A stretch of DNA of 18,888 nucleotides from Verrucomicrobia bacterium UBA3841. Lineage in GTDB: Bacteria > Verrucomicrobiota > Kiritimatiellia > RFP12 > UBA1067. The first letter of the stretch is position 1, and each line of letters begins with the position of its first letter. Both the position numbers and the translations under genes were made by a program. A model generated the notes under the pieces. The model was not told the origin of the DNA. It saw only the letters and a list, made by a program, of their open reading frames with translations, and searched no databases. Location: NCBI GenBank assembly GCA_002392765.1, contig DGHT01000024.1:1-18888 (forward strand), given 5' to 3'. Shown one piece after another: positions 6,514 through 14,464 of the stretch.

Positions 6514-6543
6514 ATTATACCATATTGCCGTGCAAATCGTCAA
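6514..6543 (-). promoter_or_regulatory. Strong sigma70-type promoter for the ATPase gene
   Basis: Leftward, TTGACG (6538-6543) and TATAAT (6514-6519) are 18 bp apart and precede the ATPase ATG at 6494 by 19 nt. The predicted leader is only about a dozen nucleotides and carries the AAGGAG ribosome binding site. Confidence 0.75.
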
Positions 6544-6746
6544 CCATACTTTCATTTTTGCACATAGACACTATAGGGGGTGCCACAAAGCAAGCCCGCA
6601 GAGAGAGAACTGCAGCGGTGCCAGGCAATACCGTGTATCGACAAGCCGACCCTTTATCCTCCCAGAAGGGCCTATCACATCCCGCGCCTGCAGTCAAGCA
6701 TATACAGTAGATCTTATACAGAAGGGTCCGACCCTCCGGGCCAAAT

Positions 6747-6770
6747 GACGCGGCAGGATGCCGCATCTCC
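6747..6770. repeat. Dispersed hairpin repeat, copy 2
   Basis: This 24-bp unit is identical to 4986-5009 except for one base in the hairpin loop (GCGGCAGGATGCCGC). It is followed by TTGGCGG, which also follows the related module at 5189-5203. Confidence 0.65.
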
Positions 6771-6775
6771 TTGGC

Positions 6776-6796
6776 GGCGGTTTCATCGAAACCGCC
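6776..6796. repeat. Perfect 9-bp hairpin downstream of the kinase gene
   Basis: GGCGGTTTC and GAAACCGCC form a 9-bp perfect stem with a 3-nt loop, 24 bp beyond the kinase stop. It could help end the long transcript or protect its 3' end, but no T-tract follows leftward, so it is not called as an intrinsic terminator. It abuts the hairpin repeat at 6747-6770 and may belong to the same repeat family. Confidence 0.5.
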
Positions 6797-6820
6797 CTAC
6801 CGCTAGAAGGAGGGGGCGGG

Positions 6821-8320
6821 CTAGCGGATGTAATGCATGGACCGCATTTCGTCGAGCTTCTTTTTCGCGCGCGCGACATTGTTCCCGGCCGCCCTTTCCA
6901 GCCACATCGCCGCCGCCTCGACGTCGCGGTCAGTGCCCATGCCGACAAGGTAGCATTCGCCGACTATCGCCTGCGCCTCACCGTGGCCTTTCTCCGCAGC
7001 CCTCAACGCCCAGTGGAAGCCGCGTCTGCGGTCCGTTTCCGTGCCGCATCCGTAAAGATAGCACCATGCGAGATTTGTCATCGCCACGAAATGCCCCTTT
7101 TCCGCGGCGGACAGGAAAAGCGTCACCGCCGCTTCCGGATTCTTCTCGCAGCCGATTCCTCGCATGTTGCAGAGCCCAAGCGACGCTGTAGCGCCCAAGT
7201 GCCCTTTTTCGGCCGCCTTGGAATACCATGCGAACGCCTCGCGCCCGTTTTTCGCGGTGCCCTTTCCGTGAAAATACGCCTCGGCAACCGCATTCTGCGC
7301 ATCCACGTTGCCGTGTCTGGCGACAGGAAGCATCCGTTCGAAATAAGATGCATCATCCTCGCCTTCCGTCCGCGCCGTGCTTTCTTCCGTCACCATGACC
7401 GCCGGAACCGTCGGCGGGACGGAATGTTCTTTCGTCCGCTCTGCGTCAGGAGCGCGTCTTGCGCACCGGAACGCCGCAAATGCGCAGAGAGCGAGAAGCG
7501 CGGCCGCCGAAACCGCAAAGTACGATCTTTTGTTCGCGCCGACCGCTTTTTCCAGCGCGTCCGCGTATTCCACCGCCGACCGGTATCTATCCTCCGGAGC
7601 GTTTTCGGTCGCCTTTCTGGCGACGGGCGCAATTCTTCCAGGGAGCTTTCCTTCAAAAGAATACCTTAGAACCTTGCCGAGCGAGAACACGTCTTCGCGT
7701 TCGCCGTACACGCCTTTGATGAGTTGCTCCGGAGCGGCGAAGTCGGGCGTGCCGACGGCGAAAGCGCCATCGCCGGAATCTGCGCGCAAAAAGACGTCCT
7801 CCCCGGGCGCGGGAACGGCAAGTCCCATGTCAGCCAGCACAACCTCGCCGTCCGTCCGCAGGAGAATGTTGGCGGGTTTTATGTCCCTGTGGACATATCC
7901 GTTCGCGTGAAGTTCGCCGACCGCCTTTGCGAGAGATATGTTGATTCTGAACGCTTCCTTCTTGCGGAGCGGGAAAAGGACGGGATGGAGATATTCCATG
8001 ACGTAGTACGCCATCCCCTTGTATTCCCCTTTCGCAAGTATGCGCGGCACGGATCCGATGTCCAGGGATTCAAGTATTTCTATCTCGGAAAAGAATCTGT
8101 CCCTCAATGCGGGATCTCGGTCGACCAGAAGTTTCAGCGCCCCCTGCATCGCATCTTTCACGGACACGACGCGGAACACTTCCGACGTGCGGCCGGAAGC
8201 GAGAAAGGCTTCCACAGTCCATCCGCCGACGATGTCCCCCGGATGCAATAACGCTTCGGGCGCCTTGTCCGCCGGGCGTTTCGCCAGAAATTTCTCGATA
8301 TCCGCGACGCCGATTTTCAT
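6821..8320 (-). CDS. Membrane-anchored Ser/Thr protein kinase with C-terminal Sel1 repeats
   Basis: The 499-residue protein starts at the ATG in the ATGA overlap with the helicase stop. A longer open frame upstream is only an out-of-frame shadow of the helicase tail. Residues about 34-260 are a Hanks-type kinase: a degenerate Gly loop LASGRTSEVF (39-48), ATP-anchoring Lys63 in ALKLL, VHRDIKPANILL (143-154) with catalytic Asp146, ADMGLA (163-168) in which DMG replaces DFG but keeps the metal-binding Asp, and GTPDFAAPEQ (190-199). A hydrophobic helix at about 266-286 is the only transmembrane segment, which puts the kinase in the cytoplasm and the rest outside it. Residues about 335-485 contain four Sel1-like repeats (for example AFAWYSKAAEKGHLGATASLG), used for protein contacts. 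Substrates are unknown. Coupling to the helicase gene suggests co-production. Confidence 0.92.
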   Translation of the reverse strand: MKIGVADIEKFLAKRPADKAPEALLHPGDIVGGWTVEAFLASGRTSEVFRVVSVKDAMQGALKLLVDRDPALRDRFFSEIEILESLDIGSVPRILAKGEYKGMAYYVMEYLHPVLFPLRKKEAFRINISLAKAVGELHANGYVHRDIKPANILLRTDGEVVLADMGLAVPAPGEDVFLRADSGDGAFAVGTPDFAAPEQLIKGVYGEREDVFSLGKVLRYSFEGKLPGRIAPVARKATENAPEDRYRSAVEYADALEKAVGANKRSYFAVSAAALLALCAFAAFRCARRAPDAERTKEHSVPPTVPAVMVTEESTARTEGEDDASYFERMLPVARHGNVDAQNAVAEAYFHGKGTAKNGREAFAWYSKAAEKGHLGATASLGLCNMRGIGCEKNPEAAVTLFLSAAEKGHFVAMTNLAWCYLYGCGTETDRRRGFHWALRAAEKGHGEAQAIVGECYLVGMGTDRDVEAAAMWLERAAGNNVARAKKKLDEMRSMHYIR

Positions 8321-10395
8321 CTGCGCCACGTGGTTTTGTAGCCGCCGCCCCCGCGTCCGCCGCCGGAGCCGTAGCCGCCGCGTCCGTAGCCGCCGTAACC
8401 GCCGCGTCCGCCGCCATAGCCGTACCCTCCGCCGTAGCCGTACTGCATATATGCGTCGGGCGGGGGTGCGACATTCTTCACTTCGAGCAGACGGGGCGGG
8501 ACGTCTGCGAGAAAGCGGGACAGATTGACGGGGAACTGTCCGCCGTCCGCCATTTTCCTCATTCTCGGACTGAAAAGGAAAAGTTCGTCTTTCGCGCGCG
8601 TCACAACGACGTAGAAAAGCCGTCTTTCCTCGTCCATTCTTCCGTCTTCCTCCGCTTTGGAGGAGGGGAACATCCCGTCCGAACACCACGGGACGATCAC
8701 GACCGGCCATTCCATGCCCTTGGCCTGGTGGACGGTCGAAAGCGTGACTTTGTCAGCCGAAGGATCGTTGCGTCTGTCGTCGAGATTGGTCATCAGCGCG
8801 ACATCGCAGAGAAATCCGGAAAGTCCTCCGGGCGACGACGTGATCTGCACGGCGAGTTCGGAGATGTCGTTCGTCCTGTCGTCGGCATCTTCGCTTTCCC
8901 ATTTTCTGTGGAGATGGTCGCGGTAGAACGATTCCATGAAGCAGTCTATCGCCTTGTCCGGCGCGCCTGCGGCAAGTTGTCCCGACGCGGCGGAAAGACC
9001 GCGGGAAAGAGCGGGCCACAGAGGTTTCGCCTTGGCTCCGAGCATCCCGCCCAGAGCGTCAAGCGACGAAGTGTCCGAAAAATCGAGTCTCCGGCCGAGC
9101 TTCGCCCAGTACTTCGACGCGCTCATTTCGCCGACTCCGGGCAGGAGCGAGACAAGCCTGCGGAAGGAAAGCTCGTCCCCCGGATTCACCGCAAGGCGCA
9201 GGAATGCGAGAACGTCTTTTACGTGTATCTGCTCGAACACGCCGACCCCGGATGTTATCCTGAAGGGTACGTTCGACTTCGCGAGAGTCATCTGGATGTC
9301 TATCGACTGGAAATGGCTTCTGTAGAGGATTGCGATGTCGCCGTAGCGGTATCCCTCGTCGCGGGCGTTGCGCAGAACGCGGCAAATCTCCTGCGCCTGG
9401 CTGCGTCCGTCGTAGACTTTGCAAAGAACGGGCAGCGAATCCGCCGATCTGCGGGCCGGGCGCAGAGTCTTTTCGAACTGGTTCGGCGCGCCTTTCATCA
9501 CGGAGTTCGCCACATCGAGAACCCCTGGGACGCTGCGGTAGTTGAGCTCCAGTTTGACTATGCGGCAGCCTTTCCAGCGTTGCGGGAATTCCATGATATT
9601 CTGGATTTTCGCTCCGCGCCACGTGTAGATGCACTGGAAATCGTCGCCCACGGCCATTATGTTCCGGTGCTTGGCGGCTATCGTGTCGGTTATCTCCGCC
9701 TGCAGACCGTTCGTATCCTGGTACTCGTCAACGAGGACATGGAGAAAGCGGTCTTGCAGATACTCGCGGACGGCGTCCGACGTCTTCAGCAGTTTGATCA
9801 TGTTGAGCAGAAGATCGTCGAAATCCATGACGTTCAGCGAAAGCTTGCGCTTTTCGTATTCCGCTGCGATGTCGACTATCTGCTCGGGCTCGAAGCCGGC
9901 GATTTTAAGCTGCCAGCGCGCGGCCACGGCCTGAACGGGGATTTGTTCGTTGGCGGCCTCGGAAATCATCTTGGAGACGACTTCCTTCTTCGGGAAATCC
10001 TTGGATGAGGGAATCTTGTCCTTGATTATGTCGCCGACAAGTTTCTTCTGGTCGTCCTCGTCGATTATCTGGAATCCGCCGCCGTAGCCGATCAGCGTGG
10101 CGTAGCGCCGCAATATCCTGGCGGCTATGGAATGGAACGTTCCCGACCACACCTGCAGCGCGGCGTCGCCAACGGTCTGCCGCGCGCGCTCCATCATCTC
10201 TTTGGCGGCCCTGTTCGTAAACGTCAGAAGAAGTATCCTCTCCGGCGGAACCCCGTTTTCGAGAAGATACGCCACACGGTGGACGAGCGTACGGGTTTTT
10301 CCAGTCCCCGCGGCGGCCAGAACCAGTATCGGGCCGTCGGGCGCGGTTGCCGCGCCGCACTGTCCCGGATTCAGCAAACGGGAAAAATCCGTCAT
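8317..10395 (-). CDS. UvrD/PcrA/Rep-type superfamily 1A DNA helicase with Gly/Tyr/Arg-rich tail
   Basis: This 692-residue ATP-dependent 3'-5' DNA helicase probably acts in repair or in clearing replication blocks. Motifs in order are Walker A AAAGTGKT (27-34), motif Ia LTFTNRAAKEM (57-67), motif II VDEYQDTN (222-229), motif III VGDDFQCIYTWRGA (249-262), motif IV LNYRS (284-288), motif V TVHQAKGMEW (554-563) and motif VI EERRLFYVVVTRAKD (589-603). In place of the usual PcrA C-terminal domain, the protein ends in a low-complexity tail (about 652-686) of Gly, Tyr and Arg with RGG and GYGG units. The start ATG has GGGAGGA upstream and lies 16 bp after pyrB. I cannot separate uvrD, pcrA and rep orthology, so no symbol is given. 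Confidence 0.95.
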   Translation of the reverse strand: MTDFSRLLNPGQCGAATAPDGPILVLAAAGTGKTRTLVHRVAYLLENGVPPERILLLTFTNRAAKEMMERARQTVGDAALQVWSGTFHSIAARILRRYATLIGYGGGFQIIDEDDQKKLVGDIIKDKIPSSKDFPKKEVVSKMISEAANEQIPVQAVAARWQLKIAGFEPEQIVDIAAEYEKRKLSLNVMDFDDLLLNMIKLLKTSDAVREYLQDRFLHVLVDEYQDTNGLQAEITDTIAAKHRNIMAVGDDFQCIYTWRGAKIQNIMEFPQRWKGCRIVKLELNYRSVPGVLDVANSVMKGAPNQFEKTLRPARRSADSLPVLCKVYDGRSQAQEICRVLRNARDEGYRYGDIAILYRSHFQSIDIQMTLAKSNVPFRITSGVGVFEQIHVKDVLAFLRLAVNPGDELSFRRLVSLLPGVGEMSASKYWAKLGRRLDFSDTSSLDALGGMLGAKAKPLWPALSRGLSAASGQLAAGAPDKAIDCFMESFYRDHLHRKWESEDADDRTNDISELAVQITSSPGGLSGFLCDVALMTNLDDRRNDPSADKVTLSTVHQAKGMEWPVVIVPWCSDGMFPSSKAEEDGRMDEERRLFYVVVTRAKDELFLFSPRMRKMADGGQFPVNLSRFLADVPPRLLEVKNVAPPPDAYMQYGYGGGYGYGGGRGGYGGYGRGGYGSGGGRGGGGYKTTWRR
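8338..8442 (-). repeat. Repetitive DNA encoding the RGG/GYGG tail of the helicase
   Basis: The coding strand is built of GGC, TAC/TAT and CGC/CGT codons. The plus strand shows CCGCCGCGTCCG twice with a 24-bp period (8375-8386 and 8399-8410). Such repeats can gain or lose units by slippage without frameshift when whole codons change. Confidence 0.7.
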
Positions 10396-10411
10396 CCGGC
10401 CGTCCTCCCGT

Positions 10412-11488
10412 TCAGTATCCGCAATCCATTATCTCGCGCTCGAAGCCGAACACGGACGCAATGAGCGCTGCGCGTATCCACATGCCGTTGCGCATCTGGC
10501 GCCAGTACATGGCTCTGGGGTCGTGGTCGCAGCATGTCGCGATCTCGTCGCGGCGCGGAAGAGGATGCATGATGATCGAGTCTGGACCGAGAAGCGCAAG
10601 CTCCTCCGCGCCGAACTTGAAGCGGGACGTGTCGATCCTCGCCGACTCGCCCTTCGACTTGTCCCACTCATCCTGGATGCGCGTCATGTAGACGGCGTCT
10701 GAAAGCCTGACGGCGGACTTCAAGTCGTCCGTCACCTCGAAATCGACGCCCTTCTTCGCGAGGATCATGACTACGTCAGCCGGCACCTGCAGATCCGGCG
10801 GCGCGACGAATATCTGCTTCACGCCCTTGAAGTTCGTGAGAAGGTACGACAGCGACCTGACGGTGCGCCCGCGCATCAAGTCGCCGCAGAACGTAACCGT
10901 GCGCCCGTCCACTCCGCCCTTGTTCTCGAAAGAACGCATAAGCGTATAGATGTCGAGCAGCGCCTGCGTCGGATGCTGGTCCTTCCCGGACCCGGCGTTC
11001 AGGATCGGGACGGGGCGCTCGCTGTTCGAAAGTTCCCACGCCATCTTCTCCGCAAGCCCCTGCTCGGGCGAACGCATGATGATCATGTCGAAATACGACG
11101 AAAAAGTACGTATCGAATCTTCATGGCTTTCGCCCTTGAATTCGGAACTCGTCGCCGCGTCCCTGACGCTGCCCGTGGTTATGCCGAGAAGCTGGCAGGC
11201 CGCAAGGTGGGAGAGGAAAGTGCGCGAACTCGGCTGCGAGAAATAGAGCATCGCCCGTTTGTGGGCCAGGACGTTCTTGAGATAGAGAGCGCCCTCCTTC
11301 GACTTGTTTATGAAACGGATCCTGTTGGCGAGCGTGCAGAGCCTTTCGAGCGTGTCTCTCCCGAACTGCTGCGCGAAGAGCGTATGGTACGGCAGGCCGT
11401 CGCCCTCGGCGCGCTCGAGATACGGTTTCTTCGCCTCGATCGGGAGTTTGGAAAAATCGTTCCATCCTATGTCGGTCAGTCTCGCCAT
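10412..11488 (-). CDS. pyrB: Aspartate carbamoyltransferase (long form)
   Basis: This enzyme joins carbamoyl phosphate and aspartate to give carbamoyl aspartate, the committed step of pyrimidine synthesis in the cytoplasm. The carbamoyl-phosphate site appears as QPSSRTFLSHLAA (85-97, with SSRT for the usual STRT), and the 80s-loop lysine as EFKGESHEDSIRT (116-128, Lys118). Further family motifs are MRSPEQG (138-144), HPTQALLDIYT (172-182), GDLMRGRTVRSL (202-213), YMTRIQDE (267-274) and HPLPRRDE (308-315). At 358 residues it is about 45 longer than the Escherichia coli catalytic chain, mostly through an N-terminal extension. The motifs fit aspartate rather than ornithine transfer. No regulatory pyrI gene is adjacent. 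AAGGAG precedes the ATG, and the gene lies 19 bp after gyrB. Confidence 0.93.
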   Translation of the reverse strand: MARLTDIGWNDFSKLPIEAKKPYLERAEGDGLPYHTLFAQQFGRDTLERLCTLANRIRFINKSKEGALYLKNVLAHKRAMLYFSQPSSRTFLSHLAACQLLGITTGSVRDAATSSEFKGESHEDSIRTFSSYFDMIIMRSPEQGLAEKMAWELSNSERPVPILNAGSGKDQHPTQALLDIYTLMRSFENKGGVDGRTVTFCGDLMRGRTVRSLSYLLTNFKGVKQIFVAPPDLQVPADVVMILAKKGVDFEVTDDLKSAVRLSDAVYMTRIQDEWDKSKGESARIDTSRFKFGAEELALLGPDSIIMHPLPRRDEIATCCDHDPRAMYWRQMRNGMWIRAALIASVFGFEREIMDCGY

Positions 11489-11507
11489 AACACTCCTTGG
11501 ATAATTG

Positions 11508-13694
11508 TCAGAAATCCAGATTCCGGACGTTGAGCGCGTTGTCCTCGATGAATTTGCGCCGCGGCTCTACTTCGTCGCCCATCAGAAGCGAGAACATCCT
11601 GTCCGCCGCCACTGCGTCGGACAGCTTGACGCGCAGCATGTGGCGCTTTTCCGGATTCATGGTCGTGTCGAAAAGCTCGTCGGCGTCCATTTCGCCGAGA
11701 CCTTTGAAGCGGTAGATGGAAAGGCCGGTCTTGCCGTGCGCGCGGACGTCGTCGAGCAGTTTGACGAGCGTGCCGGAGAACCAGTCTTCCGGAACATATC
11801 CGTACGCGGACAGCGAGGAAAACTCTTTCTTCAGCATGGACGCGCCGCTGCCCTGCGCGCTTTCCCCGGAAAGGAGCTCCTGCGGAACGAATCCCCTCTC
11901 TTCCACCATTTTGCAAGTCGCCTCGATCTCGGCGAGAAGCGTCATGAGCGAACGGGCGCGTTCCTTGTCCATGACTTCTCCGTCCTTCGTTTTGACCTCG
12001 AAATCGTCAAGCCCCAGCGTCAGGAGCTTTTGCGTCAGCTCGCCGTCGGTAAGCACGTACTCGATCTTTTTCTTGCGCTCCACTTTGTAAAGCGGCGGCT
12101 GGGCAAGATACACGTAGCCGCGCTCGATAAGTTCGGGCATTTTGCGGTAGAAGAACGTCAGGAGGAGAGTACGGATGTGCGCGCCGTCGACGTCGGCATC
12201 GGTCATGATCACGATCTTGTGGTAGCGGGCCTTCGAAATATCCCACTCTTCGCCGAATCCGCACCCGATGGCGGTGATGAGAGTGCGTATCTCCGCGTTC
12301 GCGAGCATCCTGTCCATTCTCGCCTTTTCGACGTTCAGCACCTTGCCCCGGAGAGGCAGGATGGCCTGTGTCGCGCGGTCGCGCCCCGTCTGCGCGGAAC
12401 CGCCGGCGGAATCGCCCTCGACGAGATACAGTTCCGTCTTGGACGGATCGCGCTCCGAACAGTCGCGCAGCTTGCCGGGGAGCGAAAGACCGTCCATGAC
12501 GCCTTTGCGCCTTGTCGATTCCCTTGCGGCCCTGGCGGCCTCGCGCGCGCGGGCGGCGAGGAGCGTCTTTTCAATGACGGTCTTTGCGACCGACGGATTC
12601 TCCTCGAAGAAGGTCATCAGCCTGTCGGACACGATGGACGCGACGATTCCCTCCACTTCGCCGTTGCCGAGCTTCGTCTTCGTCTGTCCTTCGAACTGCG
12701 GCTGGGGCACTTTCACGGACACTACGACCGTCAGGCCCTCGCGCATGTCGTCCCCGGTGAGGTTGTCCTTTTCCTTGATAAGTTTGTTGTCGGCGCCGTA
12801 CTTGTTTATCGTCGACGTCAGCGCGCGGCGGAACCCGGACAGGTGCGTGCCGCCTTCAATCGTGTGGATGTTGTTGCAGTACGTCTGCTCCAGAGTCGAA
12901 TAGCTGTCGGTGTACTGCATCGAAACCTCGGCCTGGACCATTCCCGTGGTCCCCTCCTTCGCGCCCTCGAAATGGATGACGGGCGAAAGGGCCTTCTTGT
13001 TCTGGTTGAGGTATTCGACGAATTCGTCTATGCCGCCGTCGTAGCGGAAAGTCTCCTCGTGCTTCGAATCCCCCTCGTCGTCCCTGAAGTGGATCGAGAC
13101 GCCTTTGTTGAGGAACGCAAGCTCCCTGAGACGGTTTGTCAGGATGTCCCACTTGAACTGGTGGCACGAGAAAATCGTGTGGTCGGGATAGAAAGTGACC
13201 TTCGTTCCGGTCTCCTCGCCGCATTCGCCGATCACTTCGAGCGGACGCGTGACATGTCCGCGGGAAAACTCGATGGCGTGTATCTTCCCGCCGCGGCGGA
13301 CTTCCACTTTCATCCACTCGGACAGCGCGTTGACGCAGCTTACGCCGACGCCGTGGAGACCTCCCGAAACCTTGTAGTTCGATCCGTCGAACTTGCCGCC
13401 GGCGTGGAGTATCGTCAGCACCACCTCTATGGCCGGCTTGTGCTGCGTGGGATGCATGTCCACGGGAATTCCGCGCCCGTTGTCCTGCACCGTGAGAGAT
13501 CCGTCGGGATTTATGACGACATCCACCTGCGTGCAGAAACCGGCCAGCGCCTCGTCGATGGAGTTGTCGACCACCTCGTACACCAGGTGGTGATACCCGC
13601 GCTCCCCGGTGTCCCCGATGTACATCGCGGGACGTTTTCTGACGGCTTCCATCCCCTCGAGGACCTGAATATTCTCGGCATTGTAGTTTTCCAT
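11508..13694 (-). CDS. gyrB: DNA gyrase subunit B
   Basis: GyrB is the ATPase and TOPRIM subunit of DNA gyrase, which pairs with GyrA to add negative supercoils. The ATG at 13694 gives the family start MENYNAENIQVLEG and has AAGGTGGA just upstream; a further 48 upstream codons are open but non-homologous, so I exclude them. GHKL ATPase motifs are EVVDNSIDEA (40-49), DNGRGIPVD (71-79) and GGLHGVG (111-117). TOPRIM motifs are LVEGDSAGGSA (424-434), PLRGKVLNVEKA (447-458) and DADVDGAHIRT (499-509). The C-terminus has YRFKGLGEM (661-669) and PRRKFIEDNA (711-720). At 728 residues it carries an insert of about 100 residues (around 550-655) where the Escherichia coli protein has a larger one. gyrA is not in the window. 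Confidence 0.96.
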   Translation of the reverse strand: MENYNAENIQVLEGMEAVRKRPAMYIGDTGERGYHHLVYEVVDNSIDEALAGFCTQVDVVINPDGSLTVQDNGRGIPVDMHPTQHKPAIEVVLTILHAGGKFDGSNYKVSGGLHGVGVSCVNALSEWMKVEVRRGGKIHAIEFSRGHVTRPLEVIGECGEETGTKVTFYPDHTIFSCHQFKWDILTNRLRELAFLNKGVSIHFRDDEGDSKHEETFRYDGGIDEFVEYLNQNKKALSPVIHFEGAKEGTTGMVQAEVSMQYTDSYSTLEQTYCNNIHTIEGGTHLSGFRRALTSTINKYGADNKLIKEKDNLTGDDMREGLTVVVSVKVPQPQFEGQTKTKLGNGEVEGIVASIVSDRLMTFFEENPSVAKTVIEKTLLAARAREAARAARESTRRKGVMDGLSLPGKLRDCSERDPSKTELYLVEGDSAGGSAQTGRDRATQAILPLRGKVLNVEKARMDRMLANAEIRTLITAIGCGFGEEWDISKARYHKIVIMTDADVDGAHIRTLLLTFFYRKMPELIERGYVYLAQPPLYKVERKKKIEYVLTDGELTQKLLTLGLDDFEVKTKDGEVMDKERARSLMTLLAEIEATCKMVEERGFVPQELLSGESAQGSGASMLKKEFSSLSAYGYVPEDWFSGTLVKLLDDVRAHGKTGLSIYRFKGLGEMDADELFDTTMNPEKRHMLRVKLSDAVAADRMFSLLMGDEVEPRRKFIEDNALNVRNLDF

Positions 13695-13731
13695 GTCTTC
13701 CACCTTCGTATCTATACCCGGTCCTGCACGG

Positions 13732-14463
13732 TCACTGTCCGTACTGAAGCCTCTCCGCAAGTCTGTCCGGAAGCCCCGCTTCGCGTATGCGGGCCTGCGC
13801 CGCGGCGATATCGTACTCGAGTCTGCGGTACCTGACAAGCTTCGTCGCGGGATCGAATATCACGTACGTCGCGCGCGGGTCCCCGTCCCTCGGCTGGCCC
13901 ACACTGCCCACGTTGATGAAATATTTTCTGCCCGGAGCGAGTGTGAAATCCTGCGGGTCGATCCTGTAGACGGCGGTCATGTTCTTCTCGTAGATCATCG
14001 GACAGTGAGTATGCCCGTGGAAGCACACCGGCGTTTTCTGGTGTATGAAATTCGTCTGCGCCTCCAGATTGTTGAAAACGTACCCGAAGTTCATGGGCTG
14101 GTCCATCGTCGCGTGCACGATGGTAAGTCCGCGCAGCGTCACGGAGAACTCCATCTTCCTGAGGAATTCCAGTTCCTCTTCGTCGAGCTGCTCGCGCGTC
14201 CACCTGACGACCGCCGCCGCGTGCGGATTGAAATCGTCGAGATTGCGCTCCTCGCTGACATAGTAGTCGTGGTTGCCTTTCACGACGGGGCATCCGATCT
14301 CGCGTATGATCGAGAGACATTCGTGCGGACAGGCGTTGTAGCCGACGATGTCGCCGGTACAGAGATATTCGTCCACACCCTCGCTGCGGCAATCCTCGAG
14401 CACGACGTTCAGCGCGTCGATATTCGAGTGGATGTCGCCCAATATGGCAATTTTCTTTCCCAT
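13732..14463 (-). CDS. Calcineurin-like metallophosphoesterase (YfcE/diadenosine tetraphosphatase-like)
   Basis: This 243-residue single-domain cytoplasmic hydrolase uses a two-metal centre. Ligand motifs are visible in order: GDIHSN (9-14), GDIVGYNACP (37-46), GNHD (63-66), VHATMD (116-121) and HGHTH (149-153), followed by NVGSVGQPRDGD (184-195). The family includes phosphodiesterases, Ap4A hydrolases and protein phosphatases, and the substrate cannot be told from motifs. The gene starts one base after the ispD stop without a clear Shine-Dalgarno, so translation is probably coupled to ispD. The gyrB start is 37 bp downstream. Length and motifs are complete. Confidence 0.92.
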   Translation of the reverse strand: MGKKIAILGDIHSNIDALNVVLEDCRSEGVDEYLCTGDIVGYNACPHECLSIIREIGCPVVKGNHDYYVSEERNLDDFNPHAAAVVRWTREQLDEEELEFLRKMEFSVTLRGLTIVHATMDQPMNFGYVFNNLEAQTNFIHQKTPVCFHGHTHCPMIYEKNMTAVYRIDPQDFTLAPGRKYFINVGSVGQPRDGDPRATYVIFDPATKLVRYRRLEYDIAAAQARIREAGLPDRLAERLQYGQ

Positions 14464-14464
14464 G

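Larger units (their letters stand above)
6544..6820. other. Gene-free gap with dispersed repeats
   Basis: No credible coding frame is present. The right half holds two adjoining hairpin repeats (6747-6770 and 6776-6796); the left half has only short inverted repeats such as GGGTC/GACCC near 6724-6735. The short minus-strand frame at 6515-6766 covers the repeats and the ATPase promoter and is not supported. Confidence 0.65.

Noticed and set aside
5337..6710. 457-codon plus-strand open frame opposite the ATPase
   Set aside because: Shadow of an ATPase gene with complete Walker motifs and a strong promoter.
6515..6766. 83-codon minus-strand frame in the gap right of the ATPase
   Set aside because: It covers the ATPase promoter and dispersed repeats and has no recognisable protein features.
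8321..8710. 130-residue N-terminal extension of the kinase
   Set aside because: It is Arg-rich sequence read out of frame from the helicase C-terminus; the ATG at 8320 in the ATGA overlap is the better start.
8107..10008. 633-codon plus-strand open frame opposite helicase and kinase
   Set aside because: Antisense shadow spanning two well-supported genes.
11505..13835. 776-codon plus-strand open frame opposite gyrB
   Set aside because: It mirrors gyrB almost end to end and has no family motif or ribosome binding site.
13695..13838. 48-codon extension of gyrB
   Set aside because: It lies over the end of the phosphoesterase gene, and the family N-terminus begins at 13694 with a good ribosome binding site.
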